Source of the DNA: an uncultured Candidatus Saccharibacteria bacterium
Lineage (GTDB): Bacteria; Patescibacteriota; Saccharimonadia; Saccharimonadales; Saccharimonadaceae
Length of the DNA: 26,583 nt
NCBI GenBank assembly: GCA_948511255.1
Contig: CAOQNC010000001.1
Location: 1 to 26,583, forward strand
Direction: 5' to 3'
The notes beneath the pieces were generated by a model that saw only the letters and a list, made by a program, of their open reading frames with translations, was not told the origin of the DNA and did no database searches. This document shows, piece after piece, positions 13,919 to 20,711 of this stretch. Position 1 is the stretch's first letter; each line of letters starts with the position of its first letter. The translations under genes were made by a program, and so were the position numbers.

Positions 13919-14435
13919 CTAATCCGTAACCCTCAAATAATACCCCAAATCTTCACCGCTCCAGTTGTCCAGCACCCAGTCATGATACTTCTCCCAAAGC
14001 TCAGCATACAGTCTACTAAGTGCTTCGTTTTGTTTTCGTACCAATACCAGCATTTATGGTTAAGTACCATAGATAGCTCTGTTCCGTAAACCCTGTCATT
14101 TTTCCATTCCGCTCTAGCCCTTTTGTAAGTATCCCTAATTGCTTCCGCCCCAAAACGTTCCGCTATACTAAAATCTTCCCAAAAGGTAGTTTTACATTCA
14201 TAATCTAAAAGTCGCACTTCTTATACCCTCGCATAAAGCTATCGACTGTACCATATTCCGCTTCAATATACTTTTTGTAGATATTGTAGTTAAGTAGTAT
14301 ATCTCGATATTCTCGACTACTCATGCCACAAGCCTTAATTACTTGACGTGCTTCCATAATCATATTGTATCTACCGCTTCGGCGGACTTGCTCATACTTG
14401 CAGAAGTTAGGCTCCCAACCCTCATTCACAATCAT
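13919..14435 (-). pseudogene. Phage-type hypothetical gene broken by two frameshifts
   Basis: Three adjacent frames on the minus strand read as one protein. Frame A (14435 to about 14205) gives MIVNEGWEPNFCKYEQVRRS and ends near GTVDSFMRGYKKCDF. Frame B (about 14217 to 14030) continues LLDYECKTTFWEDFSIAERF, then ATELSMVLNHKCWYWYE-like sequence. Frame C (about 14025 to the TAG at 13919-13921) finishes ALSRLYAELWEKYHDWVLDN with GEDLGYYLRVTD. The order and style resemble short hypothetical proteins of gut Firmicutes phages and conjugative elements. No gene name is justified. The ATG overlaps the stop of the 26-aa ORF upstream (ATGA). Confidence 0.7.
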
Positions 14436-14512
14436 TTAAGATACTGCCTCACAATTACTAGACGCTCTAGTCCATACATGCTCAATAATCTCACCATTAG
14501 CTCAAAGGTCAT
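14432..14512 (-). CDS. 26-aa ORF in the phage-type cluster
   Basis: MTFELMVRLLSMYGLERLVI and six more residues, ending ATGA with the downstream pseudogene's start. The amphipathic Leu-rich helix and coupled stop/start suggest a genuine small gene of the mobile-element remnant. There is no strong ribosome site. Function unknown. Confidence 0.4.
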   Translation of the reverse strand: MTFELMVRLLSMYGLERLVIVRQYLK

Positions 14513-14645
14513 ATTCAACTTTACTTAAATAATTCAGCCTATCTTCGAGGCTTGGGAACTTTAAGTCATCAACCATCACAAAGTGATACTCTCCGTCTAT
14601 ACCTAAATACTTCATAACCATAATGGAACTTGGCGGTTGTTTCAT
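14502..14645 (-). CDS. 47-aa ORF, fragment of the phage-type cluster
   Basis: A 47-aa frame beginning MKQPPSSIMVMKYLGIDGEY and ending LSKVEYDL, with a protein-like FVMVDDLKFPSLEDRL centre. It overlaps the following 26-aa ORF by 11 nt, the packing typical of phage early genes. In-frame codons continue upstream of the ATG for about ten residues to a TTG (within TTGACA), so a TTG start is possible. Probably a remnant; function unknown. Confidence 0.45.
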   Translation of the reverse strand: MKQPPSSIMVMKYLGIDGEYHFVMVDDLKFPSLEDRLNYLSKVEYDL

Positions 14646-14779
14646 AATAAGATCAATTACTGGCTTAAATGTCAAAAAAGTAAATGAAAAAACTTAGCCC
14701 CTAAATCTAATACCTAGAAGACAACAACCTACTTAAAACTTTTCCACTACCCACCATTTAGCCGAGGTAGCGTTGTCGA

Positions 14780-14806
14780 CTGGCACTTATCATTGACGAG
14801 TGCTAG
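14780..14806. promoter_or_regulatory. CIRCE-like inverted repeat (candidate HrcA site)
   Basis: CTGGCACTT-N9-GAGTGCTAG matches the CIRCE consensus TTAGCACTC-N9-GAGTGCTAA at 14 of 18 arm positions with the exact 9-nt spacer. The right arm is 8 of 9. It overlaps the -35 box of the downstream gene. Between 14646 and 14779 no other feature is seen. Confidence 0.45.
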
Positions 14807-14822
14807 CTGCGCATGATACAAT
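14793..14822 (+). promoter_or_regulatory. Promoter of the 188-aa/HEPN-like operon
   Basis: TTGACG (14793-14798), an 18-nt spacer with TGA extension, and TACAAT (14817-14822). The -10 ends 6 nt before the ATG at 14829, so the mRNA is predicted to be leaderless. Confidence 0.7.
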
Positions 14823-14828
14823 AGAGCA

Positions 14829-15395
14829 ATGAATGATATATTTATCACAAAGCTTCAGGAACGACTCTCAGAAATAGAAAAGCTACGATGCCTTAACGTA
14901 GATAGCCAAGATTTTAAACGCTGGCATTACGCTACGCAGCTTGCCCTCAAACAAGCAGACGCGAACAGCGCCAATAGTTTTAAAATTATCAGATTTACTC
15001 CGCATGTTACTATAGAAAGCCTCGAATTGGAGTCTGCTAAAGAATGCTATCTAGACGGACTAAATCAAGCCGAGGCTTTGCTGAATGCTTTTATAGATAC
15101 ATTTTATGGAACTGATATTGTGAATAAGGATAACATATCTCACGACAACAACCAGTCTAACCAACCATTAGTTAACATTGTTAACAATGTCTCGCAGAAA
15201 CAGTCTCAATCTATATCAAACCCAATCAATCTTTCAACATACAATAAAGAGACACAAGAAAAACTTAAGGAACTTGCCGAGGAGATTCGTAAGCCGAATA
15301 ATCATGGTAAAGTTCTTCCTATTGTTAAATGGCTAGCAGACAAAAGTATTGACGCACTCATTGCTCTCCTACCGTCAGTGATTAAGTTTGAATAG
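14829..15395 (+). CDS. Unrecognised 188-aa protein, first gene of the HEPN-like pair
   Basis: Family not recognised. The N-terminal half is helical (ITKLQERLSEIEKLRCLNVD, FKRWHYATQLALKQ), with a middle ESAKECYLDGLNQAEALLNA helix. Then comes a low-complexity Asn/Ser/Gln linker (about 105-140), and a C-terminal helical part KVLPIVKWLADKSIDALIAL ending in a mildly hydrophobic segment that could touch the membrane. The layout, a helical head, flexible linker and short hydrophobic tail, is common among uncharacterised defence-island proteins but not diagnostic. No Shine-Dalgarno; a leaderless mRNA is likely. It lies 5 nt upstream of the next gene, forming an operon. Confidence 0.65.
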   Translation: MNDIFITKLQERLSEIEKLRCLNVDSQDFKRWHYATQLALKQADANSANSFKIIRFTPHVTIESLELESAKECYLDGLNQAEALLNAFIDTFYGTDIVNKDNISHDNNQSNQPLVNIVNNVSQKQSQSISNPINLSTYNKETQEKLKELAEEIRKPNNHGKVLPIVKWLADKSIDALIALLPSVIKFE

Positions 15396-15400
15396 ACCGT

Positions 15401-16066
15401 ATGATAGACGTCTCAATCAAACGCAATCATGATAGAGATACGAATCAAACAAAAGAAAAATTGTTGAATCTTGTATCGAAGTCTACGAAGAAAACAGTTT
15501 GCCATGATGCCAATCAACTCTTAGACTTATATGATGCATATGACGCTGCTTTTATAGCGGCTACCGAGTATTTTATCTACTACTGTATTATCGCTGCTCC
15601 GAGTGCAGTCAAGTATTTCAATGCGGCGGATGGTGGTCGAACTTGGCAATTCATTGGCGATGCCGTATTTGACGAAGGTATAAATGCTTTATGGCAGTTC
15701 TTCGATAATGGCGGCTTAAACATAATCCAAAGATTCGATAAAGCTTTTGGCACAAAAATTGGCAGTCTAATTCAGGACGAGAGAATAAAAGAGCTAAAAG
15801 AGTACCGCCATAAACGTGCTGCCCATCGTAATAGAAACGTTCATGAAAAAACGAGTATACGCTACGAAACACCAATTCATGTGCTCAATAAACTAAGGGA
15901 GGCCAAGACAAAAATTGACGATGAAGCAGATTTAGCTCAATCGATTTATATGCTTGATATTGAAAACTCATGCGCGATGAGAATTGCTTGGATACTTAAT
16001 GATTTGAAGATTCCGGGAAGTATGTCCGAAGTGGTGCTGAAAGAAATTCACGATTTATGCTCGTAG
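15401..16066 (+). CDS. Helical protein with a HEPN-like R-x5-H motif
   Basis: A 221-aa, mostly helical soluble protein. Residues 132-145 read LKEYRHKRAAHRNR, giving Arg136-x5-His142 with a following Asn, the pattern seen at the catalytic site of HEPN-type ribonucleases and AbiU2-like proteins. I cannot assign a specific family, and the helical context alone does not prove a HEPN fold. It follows the 188-aa gene by 5 nt and is translated from an ATG without a strong ribosome site. Coding-like sequence continues in the same frame past its TAG, so either the gene was once longer or a neighbouring gene fragment is fused to its 3' side. Confidence 0.6.
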   Translation: MIDVSIKRNHDRDTNQTKEKLLNLVSKSTKKTVCHDANQLLDLYDAYDAAFIAATEYFIYYCIIAAPSAVKYFNAADGGRTWQFIGDAVFDEGINALWQFFDNGGLNIIQRFDKAFGTKIGSLIQDERIKELKEYRHKRAAHRNRNVHEKTSIRYETPIHVLNKLREAKTKIDDEADLAQSIYMLDIENSCAMRIAWILNDLKIPGSMSEVVLKEIHDLCS

Positions 16067-16372
16067 TTTAACGAAGAACGCCTGCGTAAATGGTACGAGA
16101 TTATTGGCAAAACTCTGAACATGCTAACTAGTCCTAAAGAAAAGCTTGATTTAGCTTAAGACATTGACGAGCTAAGCAAAGTAATCGTTGTTCCTCAAAA
16201 AGGCATTAACAACCAAAATTATAGAGGTGAAACCGTACCCTTAGGTCCAAGCTCTAGATGAGGGCAAACGTAAAATTGAACAAGAACTTATCAAAAACTC
16301 CTTCTCTGGGACATTAACAAAAAATTCGCCCATTTTACAGGGGTCGAATTCACTAAAATCACATTTATATAA
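16067..16372 (+). pseudogene. Degenerate coding remnant after the HEPN-like gene
   Basis: In the same frame as the preceding gene, bases 16067-16258 encode FNEERLRKWYEIIGKTLNML, then SPKEKLDLA, a TAA where CAA (Gln) would fit, then DIDELSKVIVVPQKGINNQN, up to a TGA at 16259. From about 16249 another frame gives QALDEGKRKIEQELIKNSF. Two stops and a frame change in protein-like sequence indicate a decayed gene. Its family is not recognisable. It fills the gap up to tRNA-Pro(TGG). Confidence 0.5.
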
Positions 16373-16376
16373 GCTA

Positions 16377-16452
16377 TGGTCGGGGCGACCTGACTCGAAC
16401 AGGCGACCTCAGCGTCCCAAACGCTGCGCGCTACCAACTGTGCTACGCCCCG
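16377..16452 (-). tRNA. tRNA-Pro (TGG)
   Basis: The minus strand folds with acceptor CGGGGCG/CGCCCCG, discriminator A, encoded CCA (16377-16379), anticodon stem CAGCG/CGCTG with loop TTTGGGA (anticodon TGG), and T loop TTCGAGT. It marks the right edge of the accessory island, with its 3' end facing the island. Confidence 0.95.
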
Positions 16453-16461
16453 GTACAACCA

Positions 16462-16467
16462 ATTATA
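16462..16467 (-). promoter_or_regulatory. -10 box of tRNA-Pro(TGG)
   Basis: Minus-strand extended TGG-TATAAT ends 9 nt before the tRNA 5' end, leaving a 5' leader of only about 2 nt. Confidence 0.65.
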
Positions 16468-16534
16468 CCATACAACCACAAAATACACCAGAACTTTTCC
16501 GCAATTCCTTCCCATTTTCCTCAATCTGTGATAA

Positions 16535-16540
16535 TATAAT
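16535..16540 (+). promoter_or_regulatory. -10 box of tRNA-Pro(CGG)
   Basis: TATAAT ends 8 nt before the tRNA 5' end. An overlapping GATAAT at 16530-16535 is an alternative that would give a leader of about 7 nt. Confidence 0.55.
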
Positions 16541-16548
16541 AGATATAT

Positions 16549-16624
16549 CTGGGTGTGGCGCAGCTGGTAGCGCGCGCGGTTCGGGACTGCGAGGTCGTCG
16601 GTTCAAATCCGATCACCCAGACCA
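16549..16624 (+). tRNA. tRNA-Pro (CGG)
   Basis: Acceptor CTGGGTG/CACCCAG, discriminator A, encoded CCA (16622-16624), anticodon loop TTCGGGA on stem CGCGG/CTGCG (one G-T pair), anticodon CGG, T loop TTCAAAT. It lies 96 nt from tRNA-Pro(TGG), transcribed away from it, and just upstream of ftsH. Confidence 0.95.
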
Positions 16625-16726
16625 TTTAGGATTTTTGGTCGCCAGACTAAAAATCACCCCATGTATTTTGCAACATATTATATATGGCATATCTGCCACA
16701 TCTGAAACCATAATAAGGAGGTCATC

Positions 16727-18631
16727 GTGCCACAAGCCACCAAGAAAAAACCGCAGCAAAAGGGAAGCAATGTTCTCCGCTGGTTTTCGTTTATTTTTCT
16801 GCTCGTCATTTTTTGCGGCATGCTTGCCACTCTCTTTACTCCGAGCCAGACCATTGAAGAAGTTCCGCTTTCCGATGTGATCGCCCGTGCGAACGACGAA
16901 AATGGCGATATCGCGAAAATTACCGTCGAAGGTAGCACGCTTAAAATCACCAAGAAAGGCGAAGATCGTTATTCTCAAACTTCCCGCAAAGATGCTTCCG
17001 GCACACTTTACGAGCAGGGGCTCATCGACCATTGCGTCGACAAAAACGGTGATGAACTGACCGAATGTCAATCCAAGTATCCCGTCATCGAATACAAAGA
17101 AGTTTCTAGTTTCTGGGATTATGCCCTCGACATTGCAATTATTGTTATCCCGGTCATCATTATCATTCTATTCTTTAGCTCTATGATGCGCCAAGCCCAG
17201 TCTATGAACAATCAATCCATGGGCTTCGGCAAGGCTAAGGCAAAACTTTACGGCCCAGACAAGAAAAAAGTCCTCTTCAAAGACGTTGCCGGGAACGAAG
17301 CTGCGAAACAAGATCTCGAGGAAGTTGTTGATTTCTTGAAAGAGCCGAAAAAGTATGAAAAACTCGGTGCTAAGATCCCGCGCGGTGTTCTCCTTGCTGG
17401 CGAGCCTGGCACTGGTAAAACCCTCATGGCTCGCGCCGTCGCTGGTGAAGCCGCTGTGCCATTCTTCAGTATTTCCGGTTCCGAATTCGCCGAAATGTTC
17501 GTCGGTGTTGGTGCTTCTCGCGTCCGCGATCTCTTTGCGAAGGCGAAAAAGAACGCCCCCTCAATTATCTTCATCGACGAAATCGATGCCGTCGCCCATA
17601 AACGCGATGCCCGTGGTGGCGCCGGTCGTGAAGATGAGCAGACTTTGAACCAAATTCTCGTTGAGATGGACGGTTTCGACAATGACTCTGGCGTCATCGT
17701 CATTGCCGCCACGAACCGTGTTGATATGCTCGACAAGGCCCTCCTCCGCCCAGGTCGCTTCGATCGCCATATCAACGTCACTCTCCCGGAGCGCAAAGAC
17801 CGTCTTGAGATTTTGAACGTTCACTTCAAGAACAAACCTGTCACGAAGGACGTCAATCTCGACGCTCTCGCCGCAAAAACCGCTGGTAGCTCCGGCGCCG
17901 ACCTCGCTAATATCGCAAACGAAGCCGCCATTACCGCCGCCCGCGAAGGCCACAAAGAAATCACTAACCAAGATTTGACCGAAGCCTTTGAGCGTGTCGC
18001 CATTGGCCCGGAGCGCAAGAGCAAAGTCATGAATGACCATGAACGTAAGCTTACCGCTTATCACGAAGCTGGTCACGCCATTGTCGGCCATGTCTTACCG
18101 GATTCCGATCCTGTCCATAAAGTCACGATTATCCCTCGTGGGCACACCGGTGGCGTCACCTGGTTCCTTCCGCCCGAAGACCGCAGCTATAAGAATATTT
18201 ATGAACTCAAAGACATTCTTGCTCGCGCTATGGGTGGCCGTATCGCCGAAAAACTCGTTTTCGGTCCTGAGGCCATCACGACTGGTGCCTCTTCTGACCT
18301 CCAAAATGTTGCCCAGCTTAGCAAAGAGATGATTGTCGAAGAAGGTATGGGTAAACAGACGCGCAACCTCGTCTTCCCGGAAGGGGAAACTGGCTATTAT
18401 ACTATCGCCACCGGCAAACCTTATTCCGAGAAAACCGCCGAACTTATCGATCAAGAAGTTAAACTTCTTTCCGACGAAGCCGCAGCCCGTGCTGAAGCTG
18501 TTCTGAAAGCAAACACCGCTGTCCTTGACCGCCTCGCCGAAGCTCTCCTGAAGCAAGAAACCCTTGAAGAAGAGGAGCTTGCTCCGCTTCTCAAAGACGC
18601 GAAACTCCCCGCCGCCGCCAAGCTTCACTAA
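16727..18631 (+). CDS. ftsH: ATP-dependent zinc metalloprotease FtsH
   Basis: A 634-aa membrane AAA+ protease that degrades misfolded and short-lived membrane and cytosolic proteins as a hexamer. Membrane helices lie at about 18-38 and 133-152, enclosing an extracytoplasmic domain. The AAA module has Walker A GEPGTGKT (225-232), pore motif MFVGVGA (257-263), Walker B IIFIDEID (280-287) and the second region of homology with RPGRFDRHI. The protease site is HEAGH (446-450). Length matches the usual 600-650 aa. The start is GTG, chosen because AAGGAGG lies 5 nt upstream. The gene follows tRNA-Pro(CGG) by 102 nt and ends at a strong hairpin, so it is monocistronic or tRNA-linked. Confidence 0.97.
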   Translation: MPQATKKKPQQKGSNVLRWFSFIFLLVIFCGMLATLFTPSQTIEEVPLSDVIARANDENGDIAKITVEGSTLKITKKGEDRYSQTSRKDASGTLYEQGLIDHCVDKNGDELTECQSKYPVIEYKEVSSFWDYALDIAIIVIPVIIIILFFSSMMRQAQSMNNQSMGFGKAKAKLYGPDKKKVLFKDVAGNEAAKQDLEEVVDFLKEPKKYEKLGAKIPRGVLLAGEPGTGKTLMARAVAGEAAVPFFSISGSEFAEMFVGVGASRVRDLFAKAKKNAPSIIFIDEIDAVAHKRDARGGAGREDEQTLNQILVEMDGFDNDSGVIVIAATNRVDMLDKALLRPGRFDRHINVTLPERKDRLEILNVHFKNKPVTKDVNLDALAAKTAGSSGADLANIANEAAITAAREGHKEITNQDLTEAFERVAIGPERKSKVMNDHERKLTAYHEAGHAIVGHVLPDSDPVHKVTIIPRGHTGGVTWFLPPEDRSYKNIYELKDILARAMGGRIAEKLVFGPEAITTGASSDLQNVAQLSKEMIVEEGMGKQTRNLVFPEGETGYYTIATGKPYSEKTAELIDQEVKLLSDEAAARAEAVLKANTAVLDRLAEALLKQETLEEEELAPLLKDAKLPAAAKLH

Positions 18632-18662
18632 ATCTACTGCCACCGAAACTAAATAACACATC

Positions 18663-18691
18663 AAAATACCCCTACCAGACAGGGGTATTTT
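18663..18691. terminator. Bidirectional terminator after ftsH
   Basis: AAAATACCCCT and AGGGGTATTTT form a perfect 11-bp stem around a 7-nt loop. The flanking A and T runs allow termination from either strand. The -10 box of tRNA-Leu begins only a few bases later. Confidence 0.85.
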
Positions 18692-18692
18692 G

Positions 18693-18701
18693 TGATATAA
18701 T
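18693..18701 (+). promoter_or_regulatory. Extended -10 promoter of tRNA-Leu(CAG)
   Basis: TGA-TATAAT at 18693-18701, 68 nt upstream of the tRNA. The -35 region falls in the terminator and is weak. Confidence 0.6.
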
Positions 18702-18769
18702 GACTCCAAGTCGACCCACCGTTGCGAGCTGCACTTATCTCTCGCCGGAAACAAGTTGTCGACGCATGT

Positions 18770-18856
18770 GCCCGAGTGGCGGAATTGGCAGACGCGCTAG
18801 CTTCAGGTGCTAGTCTGAGCAATCAGGTGCAGGTTCAACCCCTGTCTCGGGCACCA
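18770..18856 (+). tRNA. tRNA-Leu (CAG)
   Basis: Acceptor GCCCGAG/CTCGGGC, discriminator A, encoded CCA (18854-18856), anticodon stem CTAGC/GCTAG with loop TTCAGGT (anticodon CAG), and a long variable arm typical of class II tRNAs. An ORF starts 11 nt after the CCA. Confidence 0.95.
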
Positions 18857-18867
18857 CGAATTTCATT

Positions 18868-19314
18868 ATGGATAATAATACAATTTTCCGTGGCATCAAA
18901 GCCACTTTTGATTGCTCTGATTGGCAACAAGTCGAAACTATTGGCAACTTTTGGGAACGTGCTGCAGGTATAGTCCCGTGGATTGACCTCGTCGGGCTGG
19001 GTTGTAACTGGACGGCGGACGGGCAATATTTCGACTATGCTCTCGGTACTATCGAGGATAATTCGGAACTTATAGAAGCTCTTGCATCCATAGACTTTGC
19101 TTCACTCAGCCTAGAAACTACGCCCTGCGAAATAACTCTCCCGCCGCTTAGCGATCCAAAATGGGAAACTTTCTCTGGAAAAGATAGCGAAGTCAAAGAA
19201 ATCTACGAAAGAGCCGATTGCTATCATCGCAAATACGACTATGAGCTCGAATATCTAGACGGAAAAGGCAACTTTTCCACCATAATTCACTTCATCGAAC
19301 CGAAGCATTCATAA
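18868..19314 (+). CDS. Possible GyrI-like/effector-binding protein linked to tRNA-Leu
   Basis: A 148-aa soluble protein. Segments NFWERAAGIVPWIDLVGLGC and YFDYALGTIEDN resemble the GyrI-like (AraC effector-binding) fold, in which two such repeats bind small molecules; the assignment is tentative. The C-terminal part EYLDGKGNFSTIIHFIEPK fits a closing beta-strand. The ATG lies 11 nt after the encoded CCA of tRNA-Leu and has no Shine-Dalgarno, and no promoter fits between them. It must therefore be cotranscribed with the tRNA, and 3' processing of the tRNA would release an almost leaderless mRNA. No terminator is seen after it; yebC has its own promoter. Confidence 0.6.
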   Translation: MDNNTIFRGIKATFDCSDWQQVETIGNFWERAAGIVPWIDLVGLGCNWTADGQYFDYALGTIEDNSELIEALASIDFASLSLETTPCEITLPPLSDPKWETFSGKDSEVKEIYERADCYHRKYDYELEYLDGKGNFSTIIHFIEPKHS

Positions 19315-19357
19315 GAAGCATCTATAATCATGCCAGTCTTCCGTATCTGGAAAAGTA

Positions 19358-19366
19358 TGGTATAAT
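19358..19366 (+). promoter_or_regulatory. Extended -10 promoter of yebC
   Basis: TGG-TATAAT at 19358-19366. The leader of about 38 nt carries GGGAAGGAA as ribosome site. Confidence 0.7.
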
Positions 19367-19411
19367 AGAAACAACTAGTTTTGATCAAAATAACAATAGG
19401 GAAGGAAACTT

Positions 19412-20113
19412 ATGTCCGGACACAGTAAATGGGCCACCACCAAACGCCAGAAAGCCGTCGTCGACGCAAAACGTGGCGCGCTCTTCACGAAAATTGCTAA
19501 CCAAATCGCTATCGCCGCACGTTCCGGCACCGACCCAAACATGAATCCGTCGCTTGCGATGATGCTCGAGAAGGCCCGCCAGGCAAACATGCCAAAGGTG
19601 AATATCGAGCGTGCTATTGCCCGCGTCGCCGACAAGTCCGCCGCCGCCCTCATCGAGGAAACCTATGAAGGTTACGGTCCCGGTGGCGTTGGCATCATTA
19701 TCGAAGTCGCGACCGACAACAAAAACCGCACTATGCCAGAAGTTCGCAACACTCTCTCGAAGAATGGCGGCCGCATGGCTGACCCTGGTTCTGTTATGTT
19801 TCAGTTTGCCCGCAAAGGTTGGATTATGATTTCCGAAAAAGGCGAAGATGCTATGATGACCGCGCTAGATAGCGGCGCCGAAGATGTTGACGAAACCGAT
19901 GAAGGTCTCGAAATCCTTACTGCGCCGAGCGACCTCATGAAAGTCCGCGCCGCTCTGATTGACGCTGGACTCACCGTCACCGACGCCGAGCTGAAATACG
20001 TCCCGACCACGACCATTGCTGTCGCCGAAGCCGGCGAAGAAAAAGTCGAGAAACTTCTTGATGCTCTTGACGACCTTGACGACGTCACCGCCGTCCATAC
20101 TAACGCCGCATAA
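19412..20113 (+). CDS. yebC: YebC/PmpR family protein
   Basis: A 233-aa YebC/PmpR family member. The N-terminus MSGHSKWATTKRQKAVVDAK and RGALFTKIANQI is diagnostic, as is the central YEGYGPGGVGIIIEVATDN. The C-terminal part VTDAELKYVPTTTIAV and the acidic LLDALDDLDDVTAVHTN complete the three-domain fold. The family was first described as a transcriptional regulator; more recent work links members to translation through poly-proline or difficult sequences. It has its own promoter and terminator and is therefore monocistronic. Confidence 0.95.
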   Translation: MSGHSKWATTKRQKAVVDAKRGALFTKIANQIAIAARSGTDPNMNPSLAMMLEKARQANMPKVNIERAIARVADKSAAALIEETYEGYGPGGVGIIIEVATDNKNRTMPEVRNTLSKNGGRMADPGSVMFQFARKGWIMISEKGEDAMMTALDSGAEDVDETDEGLEILTAPSDLMKVRAALIDAGLTVTDAELKYVPTTTIAVAEAGEEKVEKLLDALDDLDDVTAVHTNAA

Positions 20114-20136
20114 AACAGCACAGGCCCTAAAATCAG

Positions 20137-20172
20137 AAACTCCTCCATGTAGAAACGCGGAGGAGTTTTTTC
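20137..20172. terminator. Terminator between yebC and the thymidylate operon
   Basis: AAACTCCTCC and GGAGGAGTTT form a 10-bp stem around a 12-nt loop, followed by a T run on the plus strand. The A run on the other side could serve the convergent operon. Confidence 0.85.
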
Positions 20173-20195
20173 TAATTACAAACCCAAAACGTTAA

Positions 20196-20711
20196 CTACA
20201 AATGTAATCCCGGCTTCAGAGCTTTCTTTCCCCCAATCGGCGGCCGCACCTTTTCGCCCTCAGCCGGCATAATCAGGTGCGCATGCAACCTTGTGAGCGA
20301 CGCCCCCGATCGTGCCGGATCGCCAAAGCGCATACAGAACGCCCCGCCTTCCATCTGATACTCGTTCATCAACTTATACCAAATCTGCTGCATATCCAGC
20401 CACATCTCCGGCGTCATATCTTCGATTTTATAAACCGGATCCACTGCTACAATCAAAAACTGCTGCTCCGCCCCCTCATAAGGGAAACGATTCCGCGAAA
20501 CATGCCAATACTTCGTCATGAACAGAATCTCTTGCTCAATATACTCCGGCGCCATCGGATCGCGGTCCGCCGCCTCCATCCACAGCATAATATCTAGTTG
20601 TTCCTGTCCCCGTGCGTTTGGCGGATAAATATATTTATACTGATCCCAACCCCACCTAACTTCAGAGCCGGGCATCCCCGCCTCGACACCGGCTAAGTCT
20701 TCGCTACTCAT
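20196..20711 (-). CDS. HIT-superfamily protein with a degenerate His triad
   Basis: A 171-aa protein of the HIT/GalT-like superfamily (nucleotide hydrolases and transferases). The core reads GASLTRLHAHLIMP, where His143 and His145 are kept but the third triad position (147) is Ile, not His or the Gln of Ap4A phosphorylases. His145 would be the nucleophile, so transferase or phosphorylase chemistry is still possible. The N-terminal GWDQYKYIYPPNA and QFLIVAVDP are in line with this. The start is the ATG at 20711, with GGAGG 6 nt upstream; a GTG two codons earlier touches the ribosome site. The gene overlaps the deaminase fusion by 8 nt and ends the thymidylate operon. Confidence 0.8.
   Translation of the reverse strand: MSSEDLAGVEAGMPGSEVRWGWDQYKYIYPPNARGQEQLDIMLWMEAADRDPMAPEYIEQEILFMTKYWHVSRNRFPYEGAEQQFLIVAVDPVYKIEDMTPEMWLDMQQIWYKLMNEYQMEGGAFCMRFGDPARSGASLTRLHAHLIMPAEGEKVRPPIGGKKALKPGLHL

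Noticed and set aside
3490..16386. Ten-base direct repeat TGGTCGGGGC at 3490 and 16377 as att sites of a 12.9-kb element
   Set aside because: The shared bases are the 3' ends of two Pro isoacceptor tRNAs, which are similar anyway; identity stops after 10 nt and the interval includes ordinary core genes.
18095..18754. Open frame (219 codons) antisense to the ftsH 3' end
   Set aside because: It crosses the ftsH stop and the terminator hairpin and has no family-like sequence; a shadow of ftsH codon usage.
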